NCBI GenBank assembly: GCA_960531495.1 | Contig: OY482846.1 | Coordinates: 50,654,057 to 50,718,056 of the forward strand | Reading direction: 5' to 3' | Source: Zeus faber | Taxonomy: Eukaryota > Chordata > Actinopteri > Zeiformes > Zeidae | Length of the DNA: 64,000 bases | In this document: piece by piece, positions 54,994 to 64,000 of the stretch | Position numbering within the stretch: position 1 is the first letter of the stretch | Layout of the letters: every line of letters begins with the position of its first letter | Notes under the pieces: generated by a model | The model's database searches: none | Seen by the model: the letters and a program-made list of their open reading frames with translations, nothing else | Told to the model about the DNA's origin: nothing | Position numbers and translations under genes: made by a program

Positions 54994-57900
54994 GTCTGAC
55001 ACACAAAATAAATCCCCCGTACATTTAATGGATGTGACGAGCAGAGCAACTGAAAAGTTTCCAGAAGTCTTTGTACAAAGCCTGGACGACAATGACTAAC
55101 TGTTTATATTTCACATCCTCCTGGAACTTTCACGTCAACATGGTGATGTCCTGGTACACAGGTTGTAAGGTGCTGCAGTTACCTTCAGAATGTGGTTGCT
55201 CTTCAGTTTGCTGTGCATGCTGTCGTGTTGCGAGGTGAGACCTGAGAGCACCGCGAACCTACACCACAAACAGACAAAACACCGTCTCACCGCAGAACAC
55301 AGCTCAAACGTAGAGAACAACGTGTGTGTGTTGATATCCCGTCTCCCCGTCAACAACTCCGAAACATCAGGAACCGTCCTCTCACCATTTGTGGCACTTG
55401 GCGTTCAGACCGTTCTTCCTGAGTGCCACCTCCGCCTCCTCCCGCCCTGCAGGGGGCGCCACAACACACCCTCATTTACTTTGAAGAACATTTCACACCA
55501 ACACCATCGCGGCCCTCGTGTTCCTGGACTCAACAGCCTAGATTAATTGCGGCAAAATAAGAAAACATACAAGATGAAGACATTTATCTATGTATGTGTG
55601 TCCTATTAACTCGACCGTTCATCCATCTACTTCACACTTGCCGGTGTATTGAACGAGCATGTGCTCGTATTCACAGAAAATAAGAACAGCAATCAGAGAA
55701 AATGTACAAAATGTGGGATAAAGTGAGTAAAGTTTTCTCTGAGTTGAATGTTTTTTGTTTGGCTGCGTCATTTGGGAGGAATCAGTGCATTGAGATCAGT
55801 TTCTCATCCTCACTAACAGCAGCTGGATAAACAACAGACTGACTACACCCCTACTACATGGAGCCCTGCATTCTAAATACTGAGAGCGAGATCAAGCGAG
55901 AGAGAGTGAGTTACCCTGCTGTGCGTACGTCCTCCTCTGCTCTCTGTCGTCACTGGACTGGTACATGTCACGGTAGGCCCGCGCCAGTCGCCATAGAAAC
56001 TCCCGGCTGTCGCCATACTGAAGCCACGGCGACAAAGAGACAGAAGTTACATCAGCATCAATTGTACATGTACAGGAAAAGAATCAACTGAACATGTGTA
56101 CATACTAAGGTTGTCAAAAGTGGTATGGGGTGGAAACATTACATTACATTTAGCAGACGCTTTTATCCAAAGCGACTTACAATTGTTCAAACACACAAAG
56201 TATCAATACTTTGTCGATACCACCTGTTTAAAACGATACAATCTCTTAATTATACATATGATAGTATCGCAAGTACAGATCTACAATCCCACCCAAGTCT
56301 GCACAGATGAAACAACGGCAAAGATGATCAAGCGGTCCTCACCTGTGGCTGTTGCCGTGACGTTGTCAAAAATATTGATTCTGAATATTTGAAAATGTTT
56401 TAATACTCATTTTCCACACCAGTGATACATCGCTACCAGCTGCTCTCTCACTCGCTCTTCTCTCCGACAGCAACTGTTTACTTATTTAAAATCGAAAAAT
56501 TTGATACAACCAGAGGGGAATATCAAAGCATAAACACATAAGGAAATCCAAAATAGAAGCAGAGATGTGAATGTGTGATGTCTTTTCAACAAGTGCACCA
56601 CCTCAAGAACAATACTGTTTATTTTTGTTTTAAAAAGTTGTAATCATTGTTATTGTTTACTACAGTCATTCTGCTGTTGCTGCTTGTACCTTGTGGTCAT
56701 CTTGTTATATTTATCTTTTATTCCAAATTTTAAAATGTATACTCTCAATGTTGAGTGAATGGTATCAAATAGCGACATTTTTCAACATATTGTGTCGTTT
56801 AAGTTCGAGATCCGGTTTGGTGACACTATAAGATTCACGCAAATACCTCACAAAAGCAGATTCTCCAACGCAGATGGAGACAGCAAGCTTTTTAATCCTG
56901 ATTCAAAATATTGATGGTGTCGGGCCTCGTGTGCTCCCAGTATTCCAGAAGGTGGAGGAACAGAATAACTAAAACCAGATTCTCCAAATTTGGATCTTAA
57001 CTCTGGGGACAGCGATAGGCAGACGCCCCAGAGTTCTGATTGACTCAGTTAAAAAGCAAACAGGAGATGTAGCGAGGAGAGAGGGAGGCCATGCCATACG
57101 AACAAGAAGCAGAATTTCATGAGTTCTTTTCAGAATTTTCAGTGTAGAGATATTAGAACGATGAGTTGACTACACACAGTGTACAAACAGTTTGTGTTTT
57201 TATCTTTATCTCTTGCACTGTTTTCTGCTGCTGCAACGCCTGAAATTCCCTCTGGATTAATAAAGTTTGATCTTGTCACCTGAGGCCTGTTGGCCAGCAG
57301 CAGACGGAAGCCCTCCTCCTTCAGGCTGGCGTCTCCCGTGTGGAGGATGTCCACCTGAGCCAGCAGCAGAGCCAGTTCTCCACTGGGAGCCTCCGTCACC
57401 ACCTGCCGCTCTCCAGAGGGCTGCACCTCCTCCACCTTGAGAGGAACGCACCGGTGTGATAGCAGCACCCAGAAGGATCAAACTGCTAATGGGTTGGTCA
57501 GCCCCAGCCGAGCCAACAGAAGTGTCGATTCCTACCTCCTCCTCCTCCTCCTCCACCTCATCGTCGTCCTCCTCCTCCTGTCGCAGGGTGAGCACCGTGG
57601 CACAGCTCTGGTCTTCGTCTTCCTCCTCATCTTCCTCCTCAGACTCCCGCTCCTTGTCGCCCTCCTCCCGGTCCGTGTCGCGGTCCGTGTAGTCCGAGTC
57701 GGCGTAGGCCGTCGAGTATCTGAGATACGAAGATGTGCAGGTGTTGGGGAGGCTCTACTGAAAGCTGCTTTCACAACACACCGACAGAGCGGCTCTGCCT
57801 CATAAGCAAGGCCACTTCCTGTCACCTGGGTAGGAACATTCCTCACCAACTTCCTGTTTTACAGTGCACAGAGGGTCCAGCCCTCCTGCCAGGACCAACT

Positions 57901-60148
57901 CCCATAAATCCAAAACATAACCAGCTCAGTGGCCGCAGGCTACACAGCAGTTGTAGTTACTGAATAACGACCCCACATTAGGACAGATCAACACATCACC
58001 AGTTGTTGCCAATGATGACGACGCTGGTCAACATGTACAACAACATCACCGCCTGCCCCTCCCCCCCCCGGCGTGACGTACCCCCCCTCGCTGGTGTCCC
58101 CTCCGTACGAGCTGGCGGCGCCCTGGCTGGCGGTGAAGTACACCGAGCTGGAGCTCATGGAGTCGGTGCGCTCCCTGTGGACGACGTAGCGGCGGCGCCG
58201 CGCCCGCTGGCTCTCCTCCATTCCTTTCCTGAAACACCGGGGAGGGGGGGACCACGCCCCGCGGCCGCCGTTACAGCTACAGCAGGTAAGGTTCACCAGG
58301 CAGGGCCAACATTATTTCTAAAGCACGTTTCATACACAGGGAAGGACTCCATGCGCAGCACAGGGAATATACCTCAAAATAAAGAGAAATTAAAGATACG
58401 GAAGAAAAAAATTAAGAAATTGAACTTTGAAATATATACATCTATGGAAATAATACACACACGTCAGCTCTGTGAATGGTCTCTGCTGTGTCGCAATTTT
58501 GGACAAAACCTGCAGTACCAAAAGTGAATGTTTATATTGTATTTAACCCGGACGTAGACTTGTAATCCTGCCCCACGTCGGCTCCTTTAGTTTTGACGGT
58601 CGGACGATTTGCCCACAAGTTACGTCCCGAGCGACTTCATTATTCAGACACCGATGGACGCCGCCACGTGAGGCTCATCTGGAGCAGAGAGGGTTTCAGT
58701 TTCTGGCTGCCAGGGGGAGCAGGGGATCGAACCGCTCCTACCCCCTCAGCCACCGCCCCACACGGTGGCAGGAGGGGTTTCCACAAGTGGAACGCGAGGC
58801 ATTCACAGTTTGAGTGGTTTGATGATCATTGATCCTCGCTGCAGAAGCAGATGGAATGTGACAACGATGTGGACATGAGCCCTGTGAGGATGGCAGCAAA
58901 GAGCTTTGTCAACCACTGTCATCCCACCTGACTTGACAAGAGGCTTATTTAAAATACCCTCACATTTCACAGATTACAAATTACTGTAACGTCTCTGCTC
59001 TGAAACTGTCGTTACAATAAAGCGTCACGTTTTCTGAACTTACACGGTTCAGAGTCTCTCCGTCTACTATTAACACCCTCCACCCTCTGCACTCCTTTTA
59101 TAATAAACAATGAGCACATTGACACAGTACATTCTACTGTTTATTACAGATCTTTCTTAGTTGGTATATTTTACCTAAATTTTGCTTTATTTTTTCCTTT
59201 TACCATTTGCTGCCTGATCTGTACAAAACCCAGTCACTCAAGACCTGGAGGCATACTTAAAAAGAAGCAGAACTTTTTGACCAAAATGACATGTTCAGAA
59301 GAACAAAATGAGGCAGTGATTTGTGTTCCTTCGTGTTCTCAGTTCAAGGCCCTGGAGGTGAACGTGGTCTTCTTCTCTGAGAGAAAACCTTGTTGCGATT
59401 GGTACAAAAGCCACAGTGTGGGCAGGGCCAGACCTCCACCTCTGTTTCCAGGTCAACCTCCTTTTCGTGTTTTCATCTTTAAATTCACCCAAGCTACAGT
59501 GTGCATAACAACACTCCACCTCCCCCGCCACACCGGTGTTGTCCTGAGTTTATTAACCGGTGCGAAAAATTCCTCACCGTGGCATCCCTAACCGCCACCA
59601 CTGTTGTTCTGTCTTTTTCTGTTTCCGGCAACTTGCTCTGGAAATAGGTGACACGGAATCACTCTGTGCCCCCTAGTGGCAGTGGCATGGAGTGACATTT
59701 AAGAAGTAAACCGTTCTTGTTGAATATTGTGATAAGTGTTGTGGGACGTTCTCCGGTGGTTCTTTCGTCTTTTTAAAGTGCCTCCACCATAACAGTCTTG
59801 TGTGATCTGGCTGCCTCGCATCTTTAGAGCCATTAATCTATGAAGTTATCCAATGATCTCATTCAATTATAAAATGATCAAAACCTTGCAGCCAAAAGCT
59901 GATGCGTGTTTCTCAAGCATAGCCACCACCTGTGAAGGCGGGTGGTGTCGGGACTCACTTGACATCCTGGATGATCTGCCGCGCCAGGCCCTGCATGGTG
60001 CCGCGCACCTCTGCCACCTCGCAGCGCAGCGATGCCACGCTGCTCAGCAGCTCGTCCAGCTGCTTCCTCAGCTCCTCCTGCTTCTCCGGGGACAGACCCT
60101 GCACCACCGCCTCCACCGCCGCCAGGGCCTGCTGCTGGACCTCCACCT
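51767..60148 (-). CDS. rmdn3: Regulator of microtubule dynamics 3 (PTPIP51), 5' partial
   Basis: Outer-mitochondrial-membrane protein that tethers ER to mitochondria and transfers lipid and calcium signals. Exons in transcript order: 60148-59959, 58228-58082, 57719-57536, 57435-57280, 56017-55915, 55446-55386, 55258-55183, 54532-54455, 52843-52745, 52649-52596, 52060-51983, 51823-51767; all in frame, about 427 codons. The first visible exon starts in mid-codon, so the N-terminal membrane anchor lies upstream, outside or unrecognised. Order: a coiled coil ([20 protein letters not shown]), then [11 protein letters not shown], the phospho-FFAT motif that binds VAPB. Next come an acidic linker of long Glu/Asp runs (57536-57719) and the TPR-like domain ([82 protein letters not shown]). 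Human RMDN3 is 470 aa and neighbours RAD51, as here. Confidence 0.93.
53400..54250 (-). repeat. Large interspersed repeat, inverted copy of 37600-39010
   Basis: Reverse-complement copy of the repeat in the cenpe intron, from GTGTTGAATAAGGAGGTG at the low-coordinate end to the GGGGCCACGG/TTACC words near 54205-54220. It lacks the LTR insertion and about 250 bp of internal sequence found in the other copy. It lies in an rmdn3 intron. Confidence 0.75.
54587..54830 (+). repeat. 39-40-bp tandem repeat in rmdn3 intron
   Basis: Six copies of a unit starting CAGAGCCAGGATGTGACAGG. Two sub-types alternate (ACATCAAGTA.GTTGAATA and ACATTAGGTACGTTACAG), so the array grew as a two-unit dimer. Confidence 0.92.
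54961..54994. repeat. (TAA)n microsatellite
   Basis: About eleven TAA units in an rmdn3 intron. Confidence 0.85.
56138..56192 (-). mobile_element. SINE 3'-end fragment
   Basis: ACATTACATTTAGCAGACGC and TTTTATCCAAAGCGACTTAC match the inverted 3' end of the SINE family at 13645, without the tRNA-like head. In an rmdn3 intron. Confidence 0.8.
58530..58830. other. Intronic block with a tRNA-like repeat stretch
   Basis: GGGGATCGAACCGCTCCTAC followed by CAGCCACCGCC resembles an inverted tRNA B-box region of a SINE. No full tRNA fold or family assignment is possible by eye. Confidence 0.3.
59225..59790 (+). repeat. Interspersed repeat, copy 2 of family at 34985
   Basis: Diverged copy in the same orientation: TTTTTGACCAAAATGACATG, GTGTTCTCAGTTCAAGGCCC, CTTGTTGCGATTGGTACAAA and GGGACGTTCTCCGGTGGTTC parallel the cenpe intron copy. 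No credible ORF. It lies in an rmdn3 intron. Confidence 0.55.
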
Positions 60149-60395
60149 CTGGGGGGCGGAGACAGGGACGTTTGACAGGTTAGCTGCAGAGCGGTTGGTG
60201 GGGATGGGACGGCTTTTTTTTCTTTTTCTTAAATGTGTCATTAAAAGTACTAATCAACATCGGCATCATTCCTGCTAAGTGGAACTTCAAATAAGAGCAC
60301 ACACATTGACATTTATGACTTTTAAGGGCTTATATTTGTAAAACTGAATTTGAGACATTCAACACTTTTTGAGGACGCCCAGACACCCTCTAATC
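60149..60395. other. rmdn3 intron before the hAT insertion
   Basis: Sequence between the last visible rmdn3 exon and the hAT element, including the left target-site copy CTCTAATC at 60388-60395. Nothing else seen. Confidence 0.6.
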
Positions 60396-62448
60396 CAGTG
60401 GTTCTTAAACTGGGTTCGATCAAAACCCCAGGGGTTCGTTGAGTCACTCTGAGGGGTTTGGCAGGGGTCAAGACACACACAGTATATCCCGGTTCACACT
60501 AGCAACGTTGGGCCGTTTTTGTCGGCTGTCAAACAATTGGCTGCCGACAATTTGGCAACACACAATTTTTCTTTGCCGTGTTCGATTACAAATATTTAGT
60601 TGCTTAGTAAAAATGTTACACAAAATAAATTGTATGTATTTATCGTATTATTCCTGATGTCACACTCCGCTTGGCCATCATTGGCTGCAGCTGATCATGC
60701 CACATTGCTTGGCTTTGATATCCGTGTTGCAGGGAACTTGGTGCGCTCAGTCGTCGACTTGTGGCTGTGATGGGAGTCAGCGTCCTCAATGCATGATTTG
60801 CAATGCCAAGTTGAGCAATTCTAGTCTAGCACTGGCAAAACTGAAGGAACACGACAAACCGATCCTCGCAGCATCGTACAAAGTAGCGTACCTGTTCGCA
60901 AAGCAGGACAAACCACACACCATTGGTAAAACTCGTAAAACCAGCTGCATTGAAAATGCTGAATATCATGCTGGGAAAAGCTGCTGAAGATAAGTTGTCC
61001 CAAATTCCTCTTTCAAATGACACCTTATGAAAGACGACGCGATGAAGGAAGATTTTTTATTTTGTAAGCCTCTTACCACAACAACCAAGGCAGTCCCTGT
61101 GAAGAAACTCATGGATGACTTCTTCAGAGACAACGATCTGTCGTGGAATATGGTTTCTGCAGTTTGTTCGGATGGAGCTCCAGCCATGCTGGGATGACAC
61201 TCTGGCTTGGAGCGCTGGTGAAATCTGATGCACCACACATCGTTGTTACGCACTGTCTTCTACACAGGCACGCGTTGGCAACAAAAACCTTGCCTCCAAA
61301 ACTGGCAGAAGTACTAAAAATTGTAGTTGAACATGTGAACCACGTGCAAAATAGTGCTATGAAGCACTGCATCTTCAAAGAGCTGTGTAAGGAAATGAGC
61401 TCTGAATTCGAGGTACTTCTGTACCATTCTAACGTTCCGTGGCTATCCCGGGGAAAGGTGCTGAATGCTGTTTTTGCCATGCGTGTGGAATTAGCCCTGT
61501 TTTTGCGAGAGTACCAACATCGCCACGCAGATTGCTTCGAAAATTCTCATTTTGGCGTACATGGTCGATCTTTCGATGCTCTCAATCATCTCAATCGACA
61601 GATGCAGGGCGGTGGAGTCAACATCATCGAAGCGGAAGTAAACCTGAAAAGCTACCTTTATGGAAACAACGAACAGAGAATGATAACTTTGCAAACTTTC
61701 CCTCTTGGACGACGGTGTAAGTAAGATCGAAGACGTGCCTGGAATTGGAGACATTTCTGTACCTGGGGAGCTGAAGCAGCACAGCAGAACAGCCACGCAC
61801 TTAGATGAGCTCGCAAAGTCTCTCGACGGATACTTCCCCACCAGAGTCATATCCAGTGTGGGTGAGACAGCCGTTCACGTTTAGTGTTGCGACAGCAGAT
61901 GTCAACGATGAATACCTCGACGAAATCATTGAACTTCAGCAGAGCCAGCTTCAGCAGCAACTCAAACGCTCTCAAGGTTTTGGTGTCACCAAATGGTACC
62001 ACACCCTCTTATTGCTCAGAAAGCCCTTGAGATGCTCACACCGCTTATTACAACTTATCTTTGCGAGCAGTCCTTTTCGAGGACGGCAGACATGAAAACT
62101 AAGAAAAGAAACAGACTTTGTTGCGAAAATGATCTGAGTGTGGCACTTGGCAAGGTGAAGCGGCGCATTTCTGAACTTGTATCTGAAAGGCAACAGCAAA
62201 AGTCACATTGATTTGCAGTAAATATTCATTGAGTTATGTTTTTGTGTGAAATTCATGTTTTGTTGGTTTTGTTCTTTGAACACAGTGATTTTGTGTGCAA
62301 CAGATGCATGGTTCATTTTGTGCACTTATAAAATATATACCTATGTTTTGAAGTAATCATATTTTATTTTTCCAATTACGAAGGGTTCGGTGAATGCACT
62401 GATGAAGCTTGCAGGGTTCAGTACCTCCAATCAGGTTAAGAACCACTG
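60396..62448 (+). mobile_element. hAT transposon with 8-bp target duplication
   Basis: Termini CAGTGGTTCTTAAACTGGG on the left and, read from the right end inwards, CAGTGGTTCTTAACCTGATT. The flanks are perfect 8-bp direct repeats CTCTAATC at 60388-60395 and 62449-62456, the hallmark of hAT insertion. The length is 2,053 bp. It contains a broken transposase of the ZBED5/Charlie-like group. Confidence 0.95.
60697..62211 (+). pseudogene. hAT transposase (ZBED5-like), frameshifted
   Basis: Pieces in three frames. An N-terminal BED-finger remnant (RPQCMICNAKLSNSSLALAK) and LAASYKVAYLFAKQDKPHT come first. The catalytic region follows (VSAVCSDGAPAMLG, DAPHIVVTHCLLHRHALATK, MQGGGVNIIEAEVNLKSYL). The C-terminal dimerisation part (PLITTYLCEQSFSRTADMKT) ends with stop near 62211. 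Several frame changes (about 60960-61030, 61190, 61650) break it. The conserved RW position reads SNVPWLSRG, Pro for the usual Arg. Inactive. Confidence 0.88.
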
Positions 62449-62456
62449 CTCTAATC

Positions 62457-62654
62457 GTTTTATTCAGTCATGTTCACGCACACAACCCCAGCCCACTTGA
62501 TATCAAGATGAGACAGTAAGAACAATGATATAATCAGGTTTAATTTCTGTGCCATGCAGTGGTGCGACAAATGTACTCCTAAGTATAAAAATTACTTTTC
62601 ATACCCAGAGTCCTGATATAACATCTTCTATAACACAGGACAAGGCAATCTGAC
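62457..62654. other. Spacer between hAT and Tc1-like elements
   Basis: No gene or recognisable repeat seen. Confidence 0.5.
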
Positions 62655-62735
62655 TGGTCAGACCAACCACAACATGAAACCAGTGACAGGTGAAGTGAAT
62701 AACATTGATCATCTGGTTCCAATGGCACCTGTCAA

Positions 62736-62780
62736 GGGGGGGGGGGGGGGGGGGGGGGATATATATATATATATATATAT

Positions 62781-62833
<53 letters not shown>
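62736..62833. repeat. Poly(G) followed by (AT)n
   Basis: About 23 G followed by about 37 AT units with one AG break, where the related element has GGGGTGGGA. It may be a replication or assembly-sensitive site. Confidence 0.9.
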
Positions 62834-62837
<4 letters not shown>

Positions 62838-63015
62838 TATATAGTTATATATTATTATATGAGGCAGCAGGTGAAGAGTGAGTTGTTGAAGTTGATGTGT
62901 TGAAGCAGCGTAAGGATCTGAGCCACTTTGACAAGGAGCACATTGTGATGCTGGACGACTGGGTCAGAGCATCTCCACAAGCACAGGTCTTGTGGCTGTT
63001 CCCGCTCTGCAGTGG

Positions 63016-63534
63016 TTCTCATCTCATCTCATGTACCGTAACCCTCTGGGTCGTAGGGGCGCTGCATGATGGAGCTGGTTACTGTCCTCCTCCACGTCTC
63101 CGTTGCGGGCAAGGGTCTGGGTCGTGGCAAAGTTCTTTCCTGTCCATTCTGTGATGTTTTCTGCCCAAATATTTTTCTGTCGGCCTCGCTTTCTTCTGCC
63201 TCTTACTGTTGCCTGGAGTATTATCTCTGGGAGACCACTGCTTCTGGTAATATACCATTGCATCTTTCTTCTCCTTACAGTTGTCAGTAACTCTTCATAT
63301 TGGCCTATTTCTGCTGTAATCCGTCTTTGGACCTCTGCGTTGGCAATGTGGTCCATATATGTGATGCCCAGTATTCTGCGGAAACATCTCATTTCAAGCG
63401 CCTGTATCCTTCTCTGAAGTTCTGCTGTCAAAGTCCATGATTCACATGCGTACAGAAAGATGGACAAGACTAAGTCCTCGCATAGGCTGCGTAAACAACA
63501 GCAGCACATCAGCCTCCGGACCAAACTGAAACTA
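63016..63534 (-). mobile_element. LINE fragment nested in the Tc1-like element
   Basis: The minus strand encodes the C-terminal tail of a non-LTR reverse transcriptase: LYACESWTLTAELQRRIQAL, EMRCFRRILGITYMDHIANA, GRRKRGRQKNIWAENITEWT, HHAAPLRPRGLRY. The 3' end is a (GAGAT)n-like tail at 63016-63030. Direct repeats CTGCAGTGG at 63007-63015 and 63535-63543 are a 9-bp target duplication, so this is a complete 5'-truncated insertion of 519 bp. The clade is probably RTE-X-like, judged by eye. Confidence 0.88.
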
Positions 63535-64000
63535 CTGCAGTGGCTACTACCAAAAGTGTCCAAGGAAGGACGACCGGTGAACCGGCGACAGGGTCATGGG
63601 GCCCAAGGCTCATTGATGCACGTGGGGAGTGAAGTCTAGCCTGTCTGGTTGGATCCCACAGTAGAACTACTGTAGCACAAAGTGGTGAAACAGTGAATGT
63701 TGCTGTGATAGAAAGGTGTAGAACACACAGTGCATGGCAGCTTGCTGCGTATGGGAGCTCACAGTGTCCATGCTGACCCCTGTCCACCCCTGAAAGCACC
63801 TACAATGGACACGTGAGCGTCACAACTGGACCATGGAGCAATGGATGAAGGTGGAGGTCTGATGAATCACCTTTTCTTCTACATCATGTGGATGGGCGGG
63901 GTCAGGGTCCGAGCCAATGGAGCATCTGTGGGATGTGCTGGAACAACAAGCCCGATCCATTGGGCCCCCACCTCCAACTTCCAGGACTTAAAGGATCTGC

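Larger units (their letters stand above)
62655..64000 (+). mobile_element. Tc1-like transposon, decayed, runs off right edge
   Basis: Starts GACCAACCACAACATGAAAC. It carries Tc1-type transposase remnants (TTTGACAAGGAGCACATTGT, GACTGGGTCAGAGCATCTCC, GTGAACCGGCGACAGGGTCA, GAGCATCTGTGGGATGTGCT) and ends at the window edge in AGGACTTAAAGGATCTGC, the same place where the element at 26444 has its inverted ends. It is interrupted by a LINE fragment at 63016-63534 and by poly(G)/(AT)n. Apart from these it parallels 16567-17155, including the same internal deletion. Confidence 0.85.

Noticed and set aside
62457-64000. Missing N-terminal exon of rmdn3 (membrane anchor)
   Set aside because: Nothing on the minus strand here shows a hydrophobic N-terminal segment with a donor in the right phase; the region is transposon sequence. 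The exon is probably beyond the right edge.

Overview
The window is nuclear DNA from a teleost fish. It has short to moderate GT-AG introns, very dense (TG)n/(CA)n and (CT)n microsatellites, V-SINE-like tRNA-derived SINEs, Tc1-, pogo- and hAT-type DNA transposons and RTE-type LINE tails. Four vertebrate protein-coding genes account for nearly all real coding sequence. All exon models were built by eye from reading frame, splice sites and remembered vertebrate protein families; no alignment was run. Layout: (1) 1-1197, repeats and the ddx51 3' end. (2) 1198-9922 minus, ddx51, a DEAD-box helicase of ribosome biogenesis, 16 coding exons, about 691 aa. (3) 9923-10920, a divergent promoter region with four CCAAT boxes, a CRE-like site and a CHR-like element just before cenpe. 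(4) 10921-41614 plus, cenpe, the mitotic kinesin CENP-E, about 40 coding exons and 2.66 k codons, from the motor to a C-terminal CKTQ prenylation box. Its introns hold most of the mobile elements. (5) 41615-45474, the cenpe poly(A) signal, a rad51 promoter with CCAAT, CRE and E2F-type sites, a non-coding first exon, and an intron 1 made largely of two minisatellites of about 53 and 52 bp. (6) 45475-50851 plus, rad51, the recombinase, 338 aa. (7) 50852-51766, converging 3' UTRs. (8) 51767-60148 minus, rmdn3 (PTPIP51), an ER-mitochondria tether, 12 exons with the N-terminal membrane exon missing. (9) 60149-64000, a hAT element with a perfect 8-bp target duplication and a Tc1-like element interrupted by a LINE fragment. 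The most unusual feature lies in the cenpe rod. A 42-bp coding minisatellite (14 residues, two heptads) has expanded in three consecutive large exons to about 50 units, with a 168/210-bp higher-order repeat in the largest. Two of these exons arose by tandem duplication of a segment carrying a Tc1-derived transposon end, the exon and the start of the next exon. The duplication left a dead exon stub, and a SINE later inserted into only one copy. The genes share cell-division and genome-maintenance themes (kinetochore motor, homologous recombination), but nothing shows that they act as a unit. Three apparent one-base shifts in the 3' half of cenpe lie in short homopolymers and look more like consensus errors than decay, though this cannot be settled here.
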